64,000 nt of DNA from Salisediminibacterium halotolerans (GTDB lineage: Bacteria; Bacillota; Bacilli; Bacillales; Salisediminibacteriaceae). The notes under the pieces are model-generated. The model worked only from the letters and a program-made list of their open reading frames with translations. It was not told where the DNA came from and did not search any database. The stretch lies in assembly GCF_003814815.1 (NCBI RefSeq), contig NZ_RKQQ01000005.1, positions 62,001 through 126,000 on the forward strand, in the 5' to 3' direction. The translations under genes were made by a program, and so were the position numbers. Of this stretch, positions 16,338 through 24,845 are shown piece by piece (position 1 is the first letter of the stretch; each line of letters begins with the position of its first letter).

Positions 16338-17186
16338 TTACACTTGAAACTTCGCTTGAATCGAGCTGAGCAGCTGCTCGTCCATTTCTCCGGATTCAAG
16401 TGACTGCATGTCAAAGTCAATCCCGAGTTTTGCTTGAAAATCATCACGCAGTTCTTCGAACAAAATGCCGGTGATGAGACCGTTGTTTTCGCGAATTGCA
16501 GCGACAGCCTCGTCTCTTGTTGCAAACGGCTTTTCCGCGATCGTGAGATGTTCTTTATAAAAATCGTACGTGTTCACTTTATTAAATGTGACGCAAGGAC
16601 TGAAAATATTCACGTGGGAAAACCCGCGGTGTTCAATCGCCCGCTTTAAAATCGTGCTCAGTTCTTTAATGTTGCCGGAGTAGGCCTGTGCCACAAAAGT
16701 AGCGCCGTTAACAATCGAGGTGGCGACCGGGTCGACGGGATATTCTTTATTGCTTGACGTACCGGCTTTCGTCGTAAAGCCGTGTTCGCTTCGCGGTGAG
16801 GTTTGACCTTTCGTTAAACCGTATATGCTGTTATCCATCACGAAATAGGACATGTCAATGTTTCGCCGCGAGGCATGAACAAAATGGCCGAGTCCGATGC
16901 CGTAACCGTCGCCGTCGCCTCCGGAGGCAATCACTTTCAGTTCCGGATTGCCGATCTTCACTCCTTGCGCGACCGGCAAAGAGCGGCCGTGAATCGTGTG
17001 AAAGCCGTTGCTGCGAATATATTCCGACACTTTCCCGGAACAGCCGATTCCGGAAATAATCGCAAACTCATGCGGCTCGTAGCCAAGTTCAATGATCGCT
17101 TTTTGAATTCCGGCCATAATGCTGAAATGACCGCAACCCGGGCACCAGGTTGAGACGTCTCCGCGCAAGTCTTTCATCGTCGCCAT
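16338..17186 (-). CDS. korB: 2-oxoacid:ferredoxin oxidoreductase, beta subunit
   Basis: The thiamin-diphosphate-binding subunit. It has WCPGCGHFSI near residue 14 (cluster/cofactor cysteines) and the ThDP motif GDGDGYGIGLGH...VMDNSIYGLTKGQTSP. Length 282 is typical for KorB. The start codon shares one base with the alpha-subunit stop (TAATG), so the two are translationally coupled. Together they decarboxylate 2-oxoglutarate or another 2-oxoacid to the acyl-CoA with ferredoxin as acceptor. Confidence 0.92.
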   Translation of the reverse strand: MATMKDLRGDVSTWCPGCGHFSIMAGIQKAIIELGYEPHEFAIISGIGCSGKVSEYIRSNGFHTIHGRSLPVAQGVKIGNPELKVIASGGDGDGYGIGLGHFVHASRRNIDMSYFVMDNSIYGLTKGQTSPRSEHGFTTKAGTSSNKEYPVDPVATSIVNGATFVAQAYSGNIKELSTILKRAIEHRGFSHVNIFSPCVTFNKVNTYDFYKEHLTIAEKPFATRDEAVAAIRENNGLITGILFEELRDDFQAKLGIDFDMQSLESGEMDEQLLSSIQAKFQV

Positions 17187-18937
17187 TATGACACCGCCTT
17201 TCTCATTTTCGTGATCAATGTTTCGACGAAGAACGGGTTGCCGTCAAATTGGAGGATCGCGTCAGATCGGTCATGAATGGGAAAGTGCTGTTTTAACAAA
17301 TTCAGCAGCTGGCCGGTGTAATTGTTTTCAATCGTAATAATCCGCTTATTTTCAAACAGCGGCTGAAGCTGATCTTGCGGGAGCGGATAAAGCTGCTGCA
17401 AATGCAGGTGAGCGTGGGTTTCGCCGTTTTCACTGTTGAGACGCTTCATCGCTTCTGCGATCGCCCCGTACGTTGAGCCGGTTCCGACTAAGAGAACATC
17501 GGCATATTCCGGTTCAATCCCGTCGCTTGATTGCAGTTTAAAAGGTTCATCAATCAGCGCGTGCCGGACTTTTTCTAATCGCTTTGTCATCATTTTGGTG
17601 CGTATTTCCGGATCTTCTGTAATATATCCGTCTTCACTGTGTTCATTCGAACTCGTTAAGTGGATCGCTTTTTCCATGCCCGGTTTCGGCCGGGGCGAAA
17701 TCCCGTCTTCTGTCAAGCGGTAACGGCTGAAAAATTCTTCGCCGAATGCGGCGGCTTCTTTGTCGCTTAAAAGTTTGCCGCGGTCAATCGCCACTCTTTT
17801 CGCGTCGAACGACGGCACGGTCATTTTGTTCATCGAAAGTCCGAGATCAAGTGCGACAATCACCGGGCACTGGTACTTTTCCGCAAGGTTAAAACTTTCG
17901 GCTGCGAGGTAGAAGGCGTCTTCAATCGTGGCCGGATACAAAACCATTCGCGGAATTTCCCCGTGTGTGCCGTAGATCATCTGCTGCAGATCGCTTTGTT
18001 CGTGTTTGGTCGGAAGCCCGGTCGACGGACCGCCGCGCTGAGAATTAACGATCACAATCGGAACTTCGCTCATGCCGGCCATCCCAAGCGCTTCTGTTTT
18101 CAGGCTTAAACCGGGGCCGGAGGTGCTCGTCATGGCCCGGACGCCGCTGTAATTCGCTCCGATGGCAAAGCAGATGCCGGCAATTTCATCTTCCACTTGC
18201 ATCACGGTGCCGCCGACAGCGGGAAGTTCCTTGGCGAGCCACTCCATAATTTCGCTCGCCGGTGTAATCGGATACGCGCTTAAAAACCGGCACCCGGCCA
18301 TTAAACTGCCGTAGCCTGTCGCTTCGTTGCCGGAAATGAACAGCTGATCCGTCAGCTCAGCCGCCCCGAGCGGAGATATTCGGTGCGGAAGGTATTCGTC
18401 TGTCAGTTCATACCCCTTTTGCAAGGCATCGATATTAAGCCGGACGATGTCGTCGCCTTTTTTTCCGTACACATTTCGGATAAAGGAATGCAACAGCTCT
18501 TTTGGCAGGTCGAGAAGGGCAGAGCTGATGCCGATCGCAATCATGTTTTGCACCATCGCATTGCCGAGCTCTTTTGCGAGTGACTTCATTGGCACGGTCA
18601 AGAGGTCGTAATCGGACTCCCCTTGGTGAAGCAACACGGACGTCTCTGTTCCTTCTTGAATCACAACCGCCCGCTCAGCTAAAAACGGTTCGTTTTTTAG
18701 CAAAGATTCATTATCGAGACAAAGAAGAATATCGACTTGATCACCGGGGTAATAGTTGCGCTCTTTCGTGGCGTTTAACTTAAAGTTCGAATGCCCGCCT
18801 TTAATCCGTGACATAAACTGCTTATACGTCGACACCGAGTAGCCGTGTTTGACTAACGCTTTAGCAAAGAGTTCACCGGTCGAATCGACGCCTTCGCCCT
18901 GCTGCCCGCCGACCATCCATTCAACAGCCTCTCTCAT
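17186..18937 (-). CDS. korA: 2-oxoacid:ferredoxin oxidoreductase, gamma-alpha fused subunit
   Basis: About 583 residues: an N-terminal gamma domain (GGQQGEGVDSTGELFAKAL, then SRIKGGHSNFK) to about residue 190, followed by the pyrimidine-binding alpha domain (GNEATGYGSLMAGCRFLSAY, PITPASEIMEWLA, TSTSGPGLSLKTEALGMAG) and a transketolase-C region. The long open frame begins farther upstream, but ATG 18937 has GGAGGGAAC before it and fits homologues. A cre-like site lies 60-75 bases upstream, suggesting CcpA control. KorAB links the TCA cycle to ferredoxin. Confidence 0.9.
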   Translation of the reverse strand: MREAVEWMVGGQQGEGVDSTGELFAKALVKHGYSVSTYKQFMSRIKGGHSNFKLNATKERNYYPGDQVDILLCLDNESLLKNEPFLAERAVVIQEGTETSVLLHQGESDYDLLTVPMKSLAKELGNAMVQNMIAIGISSALLDLPKELLHSFIRNVYGKKGDDIVRLNIDALQKGYELTDEYLPHRISPLGAAELTDQLFISGNEATGYGSLMAGCRFLSAYPITPASEIMEWLAKELPAVGGTVMQVEDEIAGICFAIGANYSGVRAMTSTSGPGLSLKTEALGMAGMSEVPIVIVNSQRGGPSTGLPTKHEQSDLQQMIYGTHGEIPRMVLYPATIEDAFYLAAESFNLAEKYQCPVIVALDLGLSMNKMTVPSFDAKRVAIDRGKLLSDKEAAAFGEEFFSRYRLTEDGISPRPKPGMEKAIHLTSSNEHSEDGYITEDPEIRTKMMTKRLEKVRHALIDEPFKLQSSDGIEPEYADVLLVGTGSTYGAIAEAMKRLNSENGETHAHLHLQQLYPLPQDQLQPLFENKRIITIENNYTGQLLNLLKQHFPIHDRSDAILQFDGNPFFVETLITKMRKAVS

Positions 18938-18997
18938 AAAGTTCCCTCCTTCATTTATCTTCAGAAAATTCGCTATTTTCAGTTTACCACATATACG

Positions 18998-19013
18998 GTA
19001 AAAGCGCTTACAT
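18998..19013 (-). promoter_or_regulatory. Candidate cre site (CcpA) upstream of korA
   Basis: The minus strand reads ATGTAAGCGCTTTTAC, matching 14 of 16 positions of WTGNAARCGNWWWCAW. It is placed just upstream of korA, where CcpA repression would be sensible for a TCA-linked enzyme. Confidence 0.6.
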
Positions 19014-19089
19014 TTTCCGGCTGCTTTCGTCAAAATAGCAACATCATGGTAGAATAAACGGTAACGTTTAAGGAAGGAGCGATTCCGCA

Positions 19090-19404
19090 ATGGATGATAA
19101 TCACGAACAATCGCGCGAAGAACAGATCATAAACAGTTTTAAGCAAGATGAAAAAATGATGGCGCACGTTTATGCCCAGTGGTGCGTCAATCACGGGATC
19201 GACCCGGCAGAGTTATACCGTGAGGCTTACGGAACAGCGGATTCGCAAGTGCTGCACGAAGCGATGGCATTGACAGTGCCGAAGGAAGAAGCGGGCGATA
19301 TTGCGACAGAGACGTTGCTCGGCGTTCTCTCGCTTTACGGCAACGACGACCTTGCTGAACAAGTGACGAAAAAAGCCGAAGAGAAGGGGCTGAAGGAGAG
19401 ATGA
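19090..19404 (+). CDS. Small acidic protein, unknown, first gene of the Phn-type operon
   Basis: A 104-residue, largely helical, soluble protein with an acidic N-terminus, starting MDDNHEQSREEQII and containing AQWCVNHGIDPAELYREAYG. The AAGGAAGGAG ribosome site is strong. Its stop overlaps the start of the phnD-like gene (ATGA), so it is part of the same transcript. No family was recognised. A regulatory or accessory role in the importer operon is only suggested by position. Confidence 0.7.
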   Translation: MDDNHEQSREEQIINSFKQDEKMMAHVYAQWCVNHGIDPAELYREAYGTADSQVLHEAMALTVPKEEAGDIATETLLGVLSLYGNDDLAEQVTKKAEEKGLKER

Positions 19405-20279
19405 AAAGATGGTTAGCAGCTGCCGCGCTGCCGATAAGCGCGGTCCTCGCAGGTTGCGGGGAAGAAGATGAGTTTGAGGTGGCGGTGATTCCGTCCCAGT
19501 CGATCGGCGAAATGGAAACAGGATTGAACTTGCTGGAGGAAGAATTATCAGAAGCCTTGGCAAAAGACGTCGATGTCGAACACTACCCGAGTTATAACGC
19601 CGTCGTTGAAGCCGTCAATTATGCTCACGTCGATCTTGCTTATTTCGGTCCGGTGACCTATTTAGCGGCGTATGAAGAAAGCGGAGCAGAGGCGGTGATT
19701 ACTCAAGAAATCGACGGCGATCCGTATTATCACTCTTATATTTTAACGCAGCCGGATGCACCGTGGGATTCCCTCGACGACTTACTGGAGAATCCAGAGG
19801 AGATTTCATTCGCCTTTGGGAGTCAATCATCAACATCAGGGTTTGCTGTTCCCGGGTTCGAACTGCTTGAGCGCGGTGTGTATGAAAGCGAAAGCACGTA
19901 CGCGTTTGCCGAGGTGCGCTTTACCGGATCACATGACATTACAGCCAATGCGGTCGCTGAAGCGGATGTGGATGCGGGGGCGATTGACAGTGCGATTTAC
20001 AATGCTCTTTTAGACGATGAGCTGATTGATGAGAACGATTTTAAAATCCTTTGGGAGTCGGAACCGCTTTATCAATATCCGTGGGCCGTTCCCGGCGGAA
20101 CTGATGAAACAGCGGTTGAGGAGATTCAAGAAGCTTTTTTAGCGATCGACAACGAGGAGATTTTACAAATTTTCGGCGGAGCGGAGGCTTTTACCGAAGC
20201 GTCACATGATGAGTATGAGAGCGTGCTCGAAGCGGCGCGGGCATTTGATTTACTCGATCCGGAGGAAATCGATGACTGA
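19401..20279 (+). CDS. phnD: Phosphonate/phosphite-type ABC transporter substrate-binding lipoprotein (PhnD)
   Basis: A 292-residue lipoprotein with lipobox VLAGC (Cys19). The body carries PhnD hallmarks: AVIPSQSIGEMETGLNLLEE, VDLAYFGPVTYL, SFAFGSQSSTSGFAVPGFEL and VDAGAIDSAIYNALLDD. Family members bind phosphonates, phosphite, hypophosphite or related oxyanions; the exact ligand cannot be read off. It overlaps its neighbours by 4 bases upstream and 8 bases downstream. The mature protein is strongly acidic. Confidence 0.88.
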   Translation: MKRWLAAAALPISAVLAGCGEEDEFEVAVIPSQSIGEMETGLNLLEEELSEALAKDVDVEHYPSYNAVVEAVNYAHVDLAYFGPVTYLAAYEESGAEAVITQEIDGDPYYHSYILTQPDAPWDSLDDLLENPEEISFAFGSQSSTSGFAVPGFELLERGVYESESTYAFAEVRFTGSHDITANAVAEADVDAGAIDSAIYNALLDDELIDENDFKILWESEPLYQYPWAVPGGTDETAVEEIQEAFLAIDNEEILQIFGGAEAFTEASHDEYESVLEAARAFDLLDPEEIDD

Positions 20280-21066
20280 TGAAAGGTCAAAGCCGTCTGC
20301 CTTTTTCCTCTGGTTTCCCCGGCGTATGTTTGTTTATGCCGCCGTTATTCTCGCATTAATGATAATCAGTGCGATCGGCGCGGATGTTTCATTGGCATCG
20401 CTGTTTCAGCTCGGCAATACGTGGTATTTTATCACGGCGAACTTTTGGCCGCTTCGCATTGAATTGACGCCTTATTTATTGGAACAGTCGCTCGTGACAT
20501 TATCCGTCGCTTTTTTAGGCACGGCAGGAGCTCTGCTTGTTGCTTTGCCGCTCAGTTTTGCGGCAGCAGAGAACACGTCCCATACAGCGGGCGGGTTTTA
20601 CGGCGTCCGTTCTGCACTCAGTGTCACGCGGTCGGTCCCGGAAATCGTTTTCGGGCTGGTGTTTGTTGTTTCGCTTGGCTTGGGCCCGTTTGCTGCTCTT
20701 TTGGCCATATTCCTGCATAATGTCGCGGTTTTAGGAAAGCTCGTCGCCGAACTGATTGAATCAGCGGATAAAGGACCGCAAGAAGCGATGCTGTCGGTCG
20801 GGGCAGGCAGGCGGATCGGTCAGTTATTTGCGATTATTCCGCAAATCTGGCCTGATGTTTTGTCGCAGTATTTTTACCGCTTTGAAGTGGCTATCCGTAC
20901 ATCGCTCGTGCTCGGGATGATCGGCGGCGGAGGACTCGGCCAGAGCCTGATGAATTATTACAACAGTCTCGCCTACGATGCGATGGCGACGGCGATCGTG
21001 CTCATTATGGTCTTAGTGATTGCTGTCGATCTTTTCGGCGGGTATGTCCGAAAGCGGGTGATATAA
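20272..21066 (+). CDS. phnE: Phosphonate-type ABC transporter permease (PhnE)
   Basis: A 264-residue permease with about six spans. The coupling region 'ESADKGPQEAMLSVGAGR..GQLFAIIPQIWPD' near residue 160-190 is the EAA-type loop typical of PhnE, and EVAIRTSLVLGMIGGGGLGQ follows. The start at 20272 has GGAGGAAATCG upstream and overlaps the phnD stop; the longer open frame upstream lies inside phnD. Its TAA shares a base with the ATPase start. Confidence 0.88.
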   Translation: MTDERSKPSAFFLWFPRRMFVYAAVILALMIISAIGADVSLASLFQLGNTWYFITANFWPLRIELTPYLLEQSLVTLSVAFLGTAGALLVALPLSFAAAENTSHTAGGFYGVRSALSVTRSVPEIVFGLVFVVSLGLGPFAALLAIFLHNVAVLGKLVAELIESADKGPQEAMLSVGAGRRIGQLFAIIPQIWPDVLSQYFYRFEVAIRTSLVLGMIGGGGLGQSLMNYYNSLAYDAMATAIVLIMVLVIAVDLFGGYVRKRVI

Positions 21067-21806
21067 TGCTCGATTTACAAAACGTTTTTGTAAAATATCA
21101 GCCGGGGGATTTACCGGCGTTAAACGATGTGACGTTTCAAGCTGAGCGGGGCGAATTCATCTGCGTACTCGGACGCAGCGGTGCCGGCAAATCAACGCTT
21201 GTCCGCACGATCAACGGACTCCAACAGCCTTCATCCGGAACCGTTACGGTTTTAGGAAAAAAGGTTGCTGCGCTCTCATCGAAAGAGCAGCGTCTGTTGC
21301 GTGCGGATATCGGCATGATCTTTCAGCATTTTCAGCTGATTCCCCGATTGACAGCAAGGCAAAATATTTATACCGGCATGTTCGGGCGCCGTCCGTCATG
21401 GAAAAATCTCACCGGTATTTTTGCAACCGCGGATCACCGCCGAGCATCCGAGGCGATTGAAAGCGTCGGTCTGACAGGTTTCGAACAGCGCCGGGCAGAA
21501 AATTTAAGCGGCGGACAAAAGCAGCGCGTCGGGATTGCACGGGCGCTCGTGCAAAACCCATTGATGCTATTGGGCGATGAACCGTTCGCAAGCCTTGATC
21601 CGACGACATCCAATGAAATTTTTCAATTGCTGGCCGATTTACACGAACAACAAGACTGGCTGACGATTGCAAATGTGCACAACATTGAGCTTGCGAAAAA
21701 GTTCGCCTCGCGCATAATCGGAATGAAGGACGGAAAAATCGTCTTTGACGGTTCGCCGGCTGAAATGACAGAAGCAGAGTTGGAGGCAATTTATGCATCA
21801 AAATGA
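21066..21806 (+). CDS. phnC: Phosphonate-type ABC transporter ATPase (PhnC)
   Basis: A 246-residue ATPase: Walker A GRSGAGKST, Q-loop in IGMIFQHFQLIPRLTARQN, signature LSGGQKQR, Walker B LLGDEPFASLDP, switch His in NVHNIELA. The insertion GRRPSWKNLTGIF is typical of PhnC. Here the order is D-E-C rather than the more common C-D-E. The last 14 bases overlap the next gene. Confidence 0.9.
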   Translation: MLDLQNVFVKYQPGDLPALNDVTFQAERGEFICVLGRSGAGKSTLVRTINGLQQPSSGTVTVLGKKVAALSSKEQRLLRADIGMIFQHFQLIPRLTARQNIYTGMFGRRPSWKNLTGIFATADHRRASEAIESVGLTGFEQRRAENLSGGQKQRVGIARALVQNPLMLLGDEPFASLDPTTSNEIFQLLADLHEQQDWLTIANVHNIELAKKFASRIIGMKDGKIVFDGSPAEMTEAELEAIYASK

Positions 21807-22260
21807 CAAGCCAGGATTAAGTAAATATGCGCCTCTTTTGTCAGCTTCGGCGGTGCTCGTGTTGATCTTGATTGTTACGGTTTCTGCAGAGATCAATTTG
21901 ACAGGCTATCAATACAGCTACACGCAACAAACACAGGAACTGACCGTGAAAGACGGATGGAGCAACCCGGACATCGGCACATTTACGTTGACGGAGAATA
22001 ATATCGCGGCGGCAATTGAACTCATGCACGCCGTCGATCAGGCCGACACGTTCATGTATGTCAATGTCATCTTGCTGATTTTATTTACCGCTGTATTCGC
22101 GTTGTTCAGGTATGTGCCTTCTTTTGCATCAGGAAAAATGAAAAAGTATATTTGGCTTTACGTCTTATTGTTTATTTTTGTCCTGCTCTGGAGTATAACA
22201 ACGCATATGGATATGAATGCGCAAATCAGTTATTATTTGGATATGCTTGAAGAAAACTAA
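21793..22260 (+). CDS. Membrane protein of the Phn-type operon, unknown
   Basis: A 155-residue protein with three predicted spans (about 12-32, 87-105, 118-138). A mostly outside-facing loop between spans one and two contains YQYSYTQQTQELTVKDGWS. It starts inside the phnC-like gene with TTGGAGGC upstream, so it is coupled to the importer. No family was recognised. It may be an accessory of the importer, or an unrelated membrane protein carried on the same transcript. Confidence 0.7.
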   Translation: MHQNDKPGLSKYAPLLSASAVLVLILIVTVSAEINLTGYQYSYTQQTQELTVKDGWSNPDIGTFTLTENNIAAAIELMHAVDQADTFMYVNVILLILFTAVFALFRYVPSFASGKMKKYIWLYVLLFIFVLLWSITTHMDMNAQISYYLDMLEEN

Positions 22261-22277
22261 CGGGGAGGTGTTCGGTG

Positions 22278-22451
22278 ATGGAAATGGTCGGCGGCTTGTT
22301 TGCCCTGTTCGGGCTATTCTTATCTTTAATCCCGCTTGTGATTGCGATTTTGCTCGTAGTTTGGGTATACCAAATTCGGCAAAATTCCGTGGAACAAGTG
22401 AAGCAAAACAATGAAATTATAAAGCTGTTAAAAAATGACCGGCCTGAGTAA
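22278..22451 (+). CDS. Small single-span membrane protein, last gene of the Phn-type operon
   Basis: An ATG frame of 57 codons with GGGGAGG upstream. The product has one strong hydrophobic span (LFALFGLFLSLIPLVIAILL) and a short charged C-terminal helix VEQVKQNNEIIKLLKND, a pattern like single-pass subunits with a coiled-coil tail. A GTG one codon upstream is also possible. It ends inside a hairpin shared with the convergent MarR gene. Confidence 0.65.
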   Translation: MEMVGGLFALFGLFLSLIPLVIAILLVVWVYQIRQNSVEQVKQNNEIIKLLKNDRPE

Positions 22452-22458
22452 GGCCGGT
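22438..22458. terminator. Hairpin between convergent genes
   Basis: ACCGGCCT-GAGTA-AGGCCGGT stem overlapping both stop codons. The T-run is weak, so termination may be partial. Confidence 0.55.
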
Positions 22459-22910
22459 TATTCGTTTAATTTCCCGATCACATCGTGTAAATCGGCCACT
22501 GCCCGGGACAACTTCTCCCGATCTTCCTCGGTGAGCGCAGCGAGTTTGTATTCGACGTCCGTTTCGATGATTTCTTTTTTTTCCGCGAGAAAACTTTGTC
22601 CGTCCGCGGTTAATTCGATGAGGATCGCGCGTTTATCATCCGGATCTTGGGACCGGGTGATATAGTTGTAGTCAAACAGTTTGTTTAAGAGCGGTGTCAG
22701 GTTCGATTTTTTGACGGCGATTTTTTTTGCGATATCTGTGGTGCGGATGCTCCCGGCGTCTTCGACGATATGCAAAATATGAAAATGAGTATGATGAAGC
22801 GGTGAATCATGCAAAATATGCACCGGACCGAAGAGTTTTTTCGACATATGCGGAAAGATCGATAAGGTTTGTTCAACAAGCTCTCTTGTGTTCGTCGCTG
22901 AGTCAGGCAT
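22458..22910 (-). CDS. MarR family transcriptional regulator
   Basis: A 150-residue protein with a winged helix: the recognition region TTDIAKKIAVKKSNLTPLLNKL and the wing D-x-D-D-K-R in SQDPDDKRAILIELT. MarR regulators usually repress a divergent transporter or efflux gene and release DNA on ligand binding. It is divergent from an ABC exporter pair, with a palindrome between them, so it probably controls that exporter. ATG 22910 follows AAAGGAG. Confidence 0.9.
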   Translation of the reverse strand: MPDSATNTRELVEQTLSIFPHMSKKLFGPVHILHDSPLHHTHFHILHIVEDAGSIRTTDIAKKIAVKKSNLTPLLNKLFDYNYITRSQDPDDKRAILIELTADGQSFLAEKKEIIETDVEYKLAALTEEDREKLSRAVADLHDVIGKLNE

Positions 22911-22940
22911 CAATCATTCTCCTTTAAAAGAGTGTTTAAG

Positions 22941-22969
22941 TTGACTTTTGCACGTTCAAAGTCAATAAT
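22941..22969 (+). promoter_or_regulatory. Candidate SigA promoter of the ABC exporter genes
   Basis: TTGACT at 22941-22946 and AATAAT at 22964-22969 with a 17-base spacer, between the divergent marR and exporter genes. Confidence 0.5.
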
Positions 22970-22976
22970 GATCATT

Positions 22977-22994
22977 AGTTATTATATCATAACT
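22977..22994. promoter_or_regulatory. Candidate MarR operator palindrome
   Basis: AGTTATTATATCATAACT is an imperfect palindrome (AGTTAT/ATAACT half-sites) just downstream of the putative -10 and before the exporter start. Spacing and position suit a MarR-type repressor. Confidence 0.55.
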
Positions 22995-23015
22995 ATCAGT
23001 GGAGGAGGAGTTGGC

Positions 23016-23951
23016 GTGCAAGCGATGATTGAAGTTCGCGGGCTCACAAAAACATATAAAGAAACGGATGCTGTGAAAGGAATCAGCTTTGATGTTGAAG
23101 AAGGCGAGATCTTTGGTTTTCTCGGCCCGAACGGCGCGGGGAAAAGCACGACGATTAACATGATTTGCACGATGCTGAAACCGACGTCCGGCGATATATT
23201 GATTAACGGGTATGACGTCAGCAAAGAAAAAAATCGTGTGCGCGAGAGCATCGGCCTGATTTTTCAGCAAAACACCCTGGATACAAAATTAACCGCGAAT
23301 GAAAACTTGAAGTTTCATTGCCGGTTTTATAACGTTCCGAAAAACGTCCGGGAAGAACGGATTCAAGAAGTGCTCGCAATTGTTGACCTGACCGAATCGC
23401 GTTACAGCAAAGTCGAGACCTTTTCCGGCGGGATGCAGCGGCGTCTCGAAATTGCCCGCGGGCTCCTTCATTACCCGCGTGTGCTGTTTTTGGATGAGCC
23501 GACTGTCGGACTCGATCCGCAAACACGCGCGCATTTATGGGAGTATATATTAAAGCTGAAAAAAGAACAAGGGATCACGATGTTTTTGACCACGCATTAT
23601 TTGGATGAAGCTGAAATCAGCGACCGGGTGGCGATTATGGACAAAGGTCAAATCATAGCGGTTGATCGGCCGTCAAAGCTGAAAGATCAATTAGGCGGCG
23701 ATATTATTGAACTTTCGACAAATGATAATGATCAGGCGTTAAAGGAAATTCATGAAAACGTTCAAGATGCCGAGGTTACGGTTCATGAAGGCACGATTCA
23801 TATAAAAGTGGCGAGCAGCGACGCGTTTATCTCGTCATTTTTGAAGTCATTGTCGATTCCGGTTACGAAGTTAAATATCCGCAAGCCGACGTTAAATGAC
23901 GTATTCATGGCTTTTACCGGCCGCAACATCGGCGAAGCAGGCGACATATAA
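23016..23951 (+). CDS. ABC exporter ATPase (DrrA type)
   Basis: A 311-residue drug- or lipid-export ATPase: Walker A GPNGAGKST, signature FSGGMQRR, Walker B LFLDEPTVGLDPQTR, and a C-terminal DrrA extension to LNDVFMAFTGRNI. The start is taken as GTG 23016 because GGAGGAGGAG lies about 6 bases upstream; ATG 23025 is the alternative. It is paired with the permease at 23967 and probably controlled by the divergent MarR. Confidence 0.88.
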   Translation: MQAMIEVRGLTKTYKETDAVKGISFDVEEGEIFGFLGPNGAGKSTTINMICTMLKPTSGDILINGYDVSKEKNRVRESIGLIFQQNTLDTKLTANENLKFHCRFYNVPKNVREERIQEVLAIVDLTESRYSKVETFSGGMQRRLEIARGLLHYPRVLFLDEPTVGLDPQTRAHLWEYILKLKKEQGITMFLTTHYLDEAEISDRVAIMDKGQIIAVDRPSKLKDQLGGDIIELSTNDNDQALKEIHENVQDAEVTVHEGTIHIKVASSDAFISSFLKSLSIPVTKLNIRKPTLNDVFMAFTGRNIGEAGDI

Positions 23952-23966
23952 GGAGGCCGACGGTTT

Positions 23967-24794
23967 ATGGAAGGTGTATTAGCGATTTGGCAGCGCGATA
24001 TTACGAAGTTTTTTCGTGATAAGGCCCGGCTGTTTGGATCCTTTACGATGCCGGTTTTGTTTTTGCTCATTTTCGGCGGCGGTATGAGCGGAACGATGGA
24101 AACGATGATGGCGGGCAATATGGGTGAAACAGCAGCGGATTTCAATTATATCGAGTTTGTTTTTCCGGGCATCGTATCGATGACTTTGCTCATGACATCG
24201 GTATTTTCCGCTTTGTCGATTATTGAAGATAAAGATTTCGGTTATATGAAAGAAATTCTTGTATCGCCGGTTTCGCGCATCAGTATTGCTGTCGGGAAAA
24301 TGTTCGGCGCAGCCAGTGTCGCGACGATTCAAGGTGTGATATTGTTTGCGCTTATTCCGTTTCTCGGGCTGTCTTACGACCCGTTATCTGTGTTGCAAGT
24401 GATTCCGTTTATGTTTTTGCTCGCATGCGCTTTGTCGGGCCTCGGCTTGCTGTTTGCCAGTTTGATCCGTTCAACGCAAGGGTTTCAGATGACTGTGAAT
24501 ATCCTCGTGATGCCGATGATCTTTTTGTCCGGCGCGCTTTTCCCGGTCAATAACCTGCCTGGCTGGATGGAAGCGGTAGTGACTGTCAATCCGGTGACGT
24601 ACGGCGTGCATGTGATGAAAAATGTCATGGTCGATGTTGAAAATACCCCTGCAGAAGTGGCGGAAGCGATGGGGCTGAATTTATCCGTCTTCGGGCAGGA
24701 AGTGACGGTTTTTGGGGCTGTCGTGTTTATCTTGATATTCGCCGTGCTGCTCGCTTTATTGGCGACGAAAAGTTTCAGCCGCGCAAATGCATAA
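23967..24794 (+). CDS. ABC-2 type exporter permease
   Basis: A 275-residue ABC-2 permease with six spans: KFFRDKARLFGSFTMPVLFLLIFGG at the start, the long central segment GYMKEILVSPVSRISIAVGKM, and FLSGALFPVNNLPGWM typical of the DrrB/NodJ group. The first gene of the pair ends 15 bases upstream and AAGGAGG precedes this start. A strong terminator follows. Confidence 0.88.
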   Translation: MEGVLAIWQRDITKFFRDKARLFGSFTMPVLFLLIFGGGMSGTMETMMAGNMGETAADFNYIEFVFPGIVSMTLLMTSVFSALSIIEDKDFGYMKEILVSPVSRISIAVGKMFGAASVATIQGVILFALIPFLGLSYDPLSVLQVIPFMFLLACALSGLGLLFASLIRSTQGFQMTVNILVMPMIFLSGALFPVNNLPGWMEAVVTVNPVTYGVHVMKNVMVDVENTPAEVAEAMGLNLSVFGQEVTVFGAVVFILIFAVLLALLATKSFSRANA

Positions 24795-24800
24795 TCATTA

Positions 24801-24845
24801 AGCGGACCTGCGCAGTTAAACCTGCCGCAGGTCCGCTTTTTATAT
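24801..24845. terminator. Bidirectional terminator
   Basis: AGCGGACCTGCG...CGCAGGTCCGCTTTTT-type stem between the exporter permease and the convergent response-regulator gene. Confidence 0.85.
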
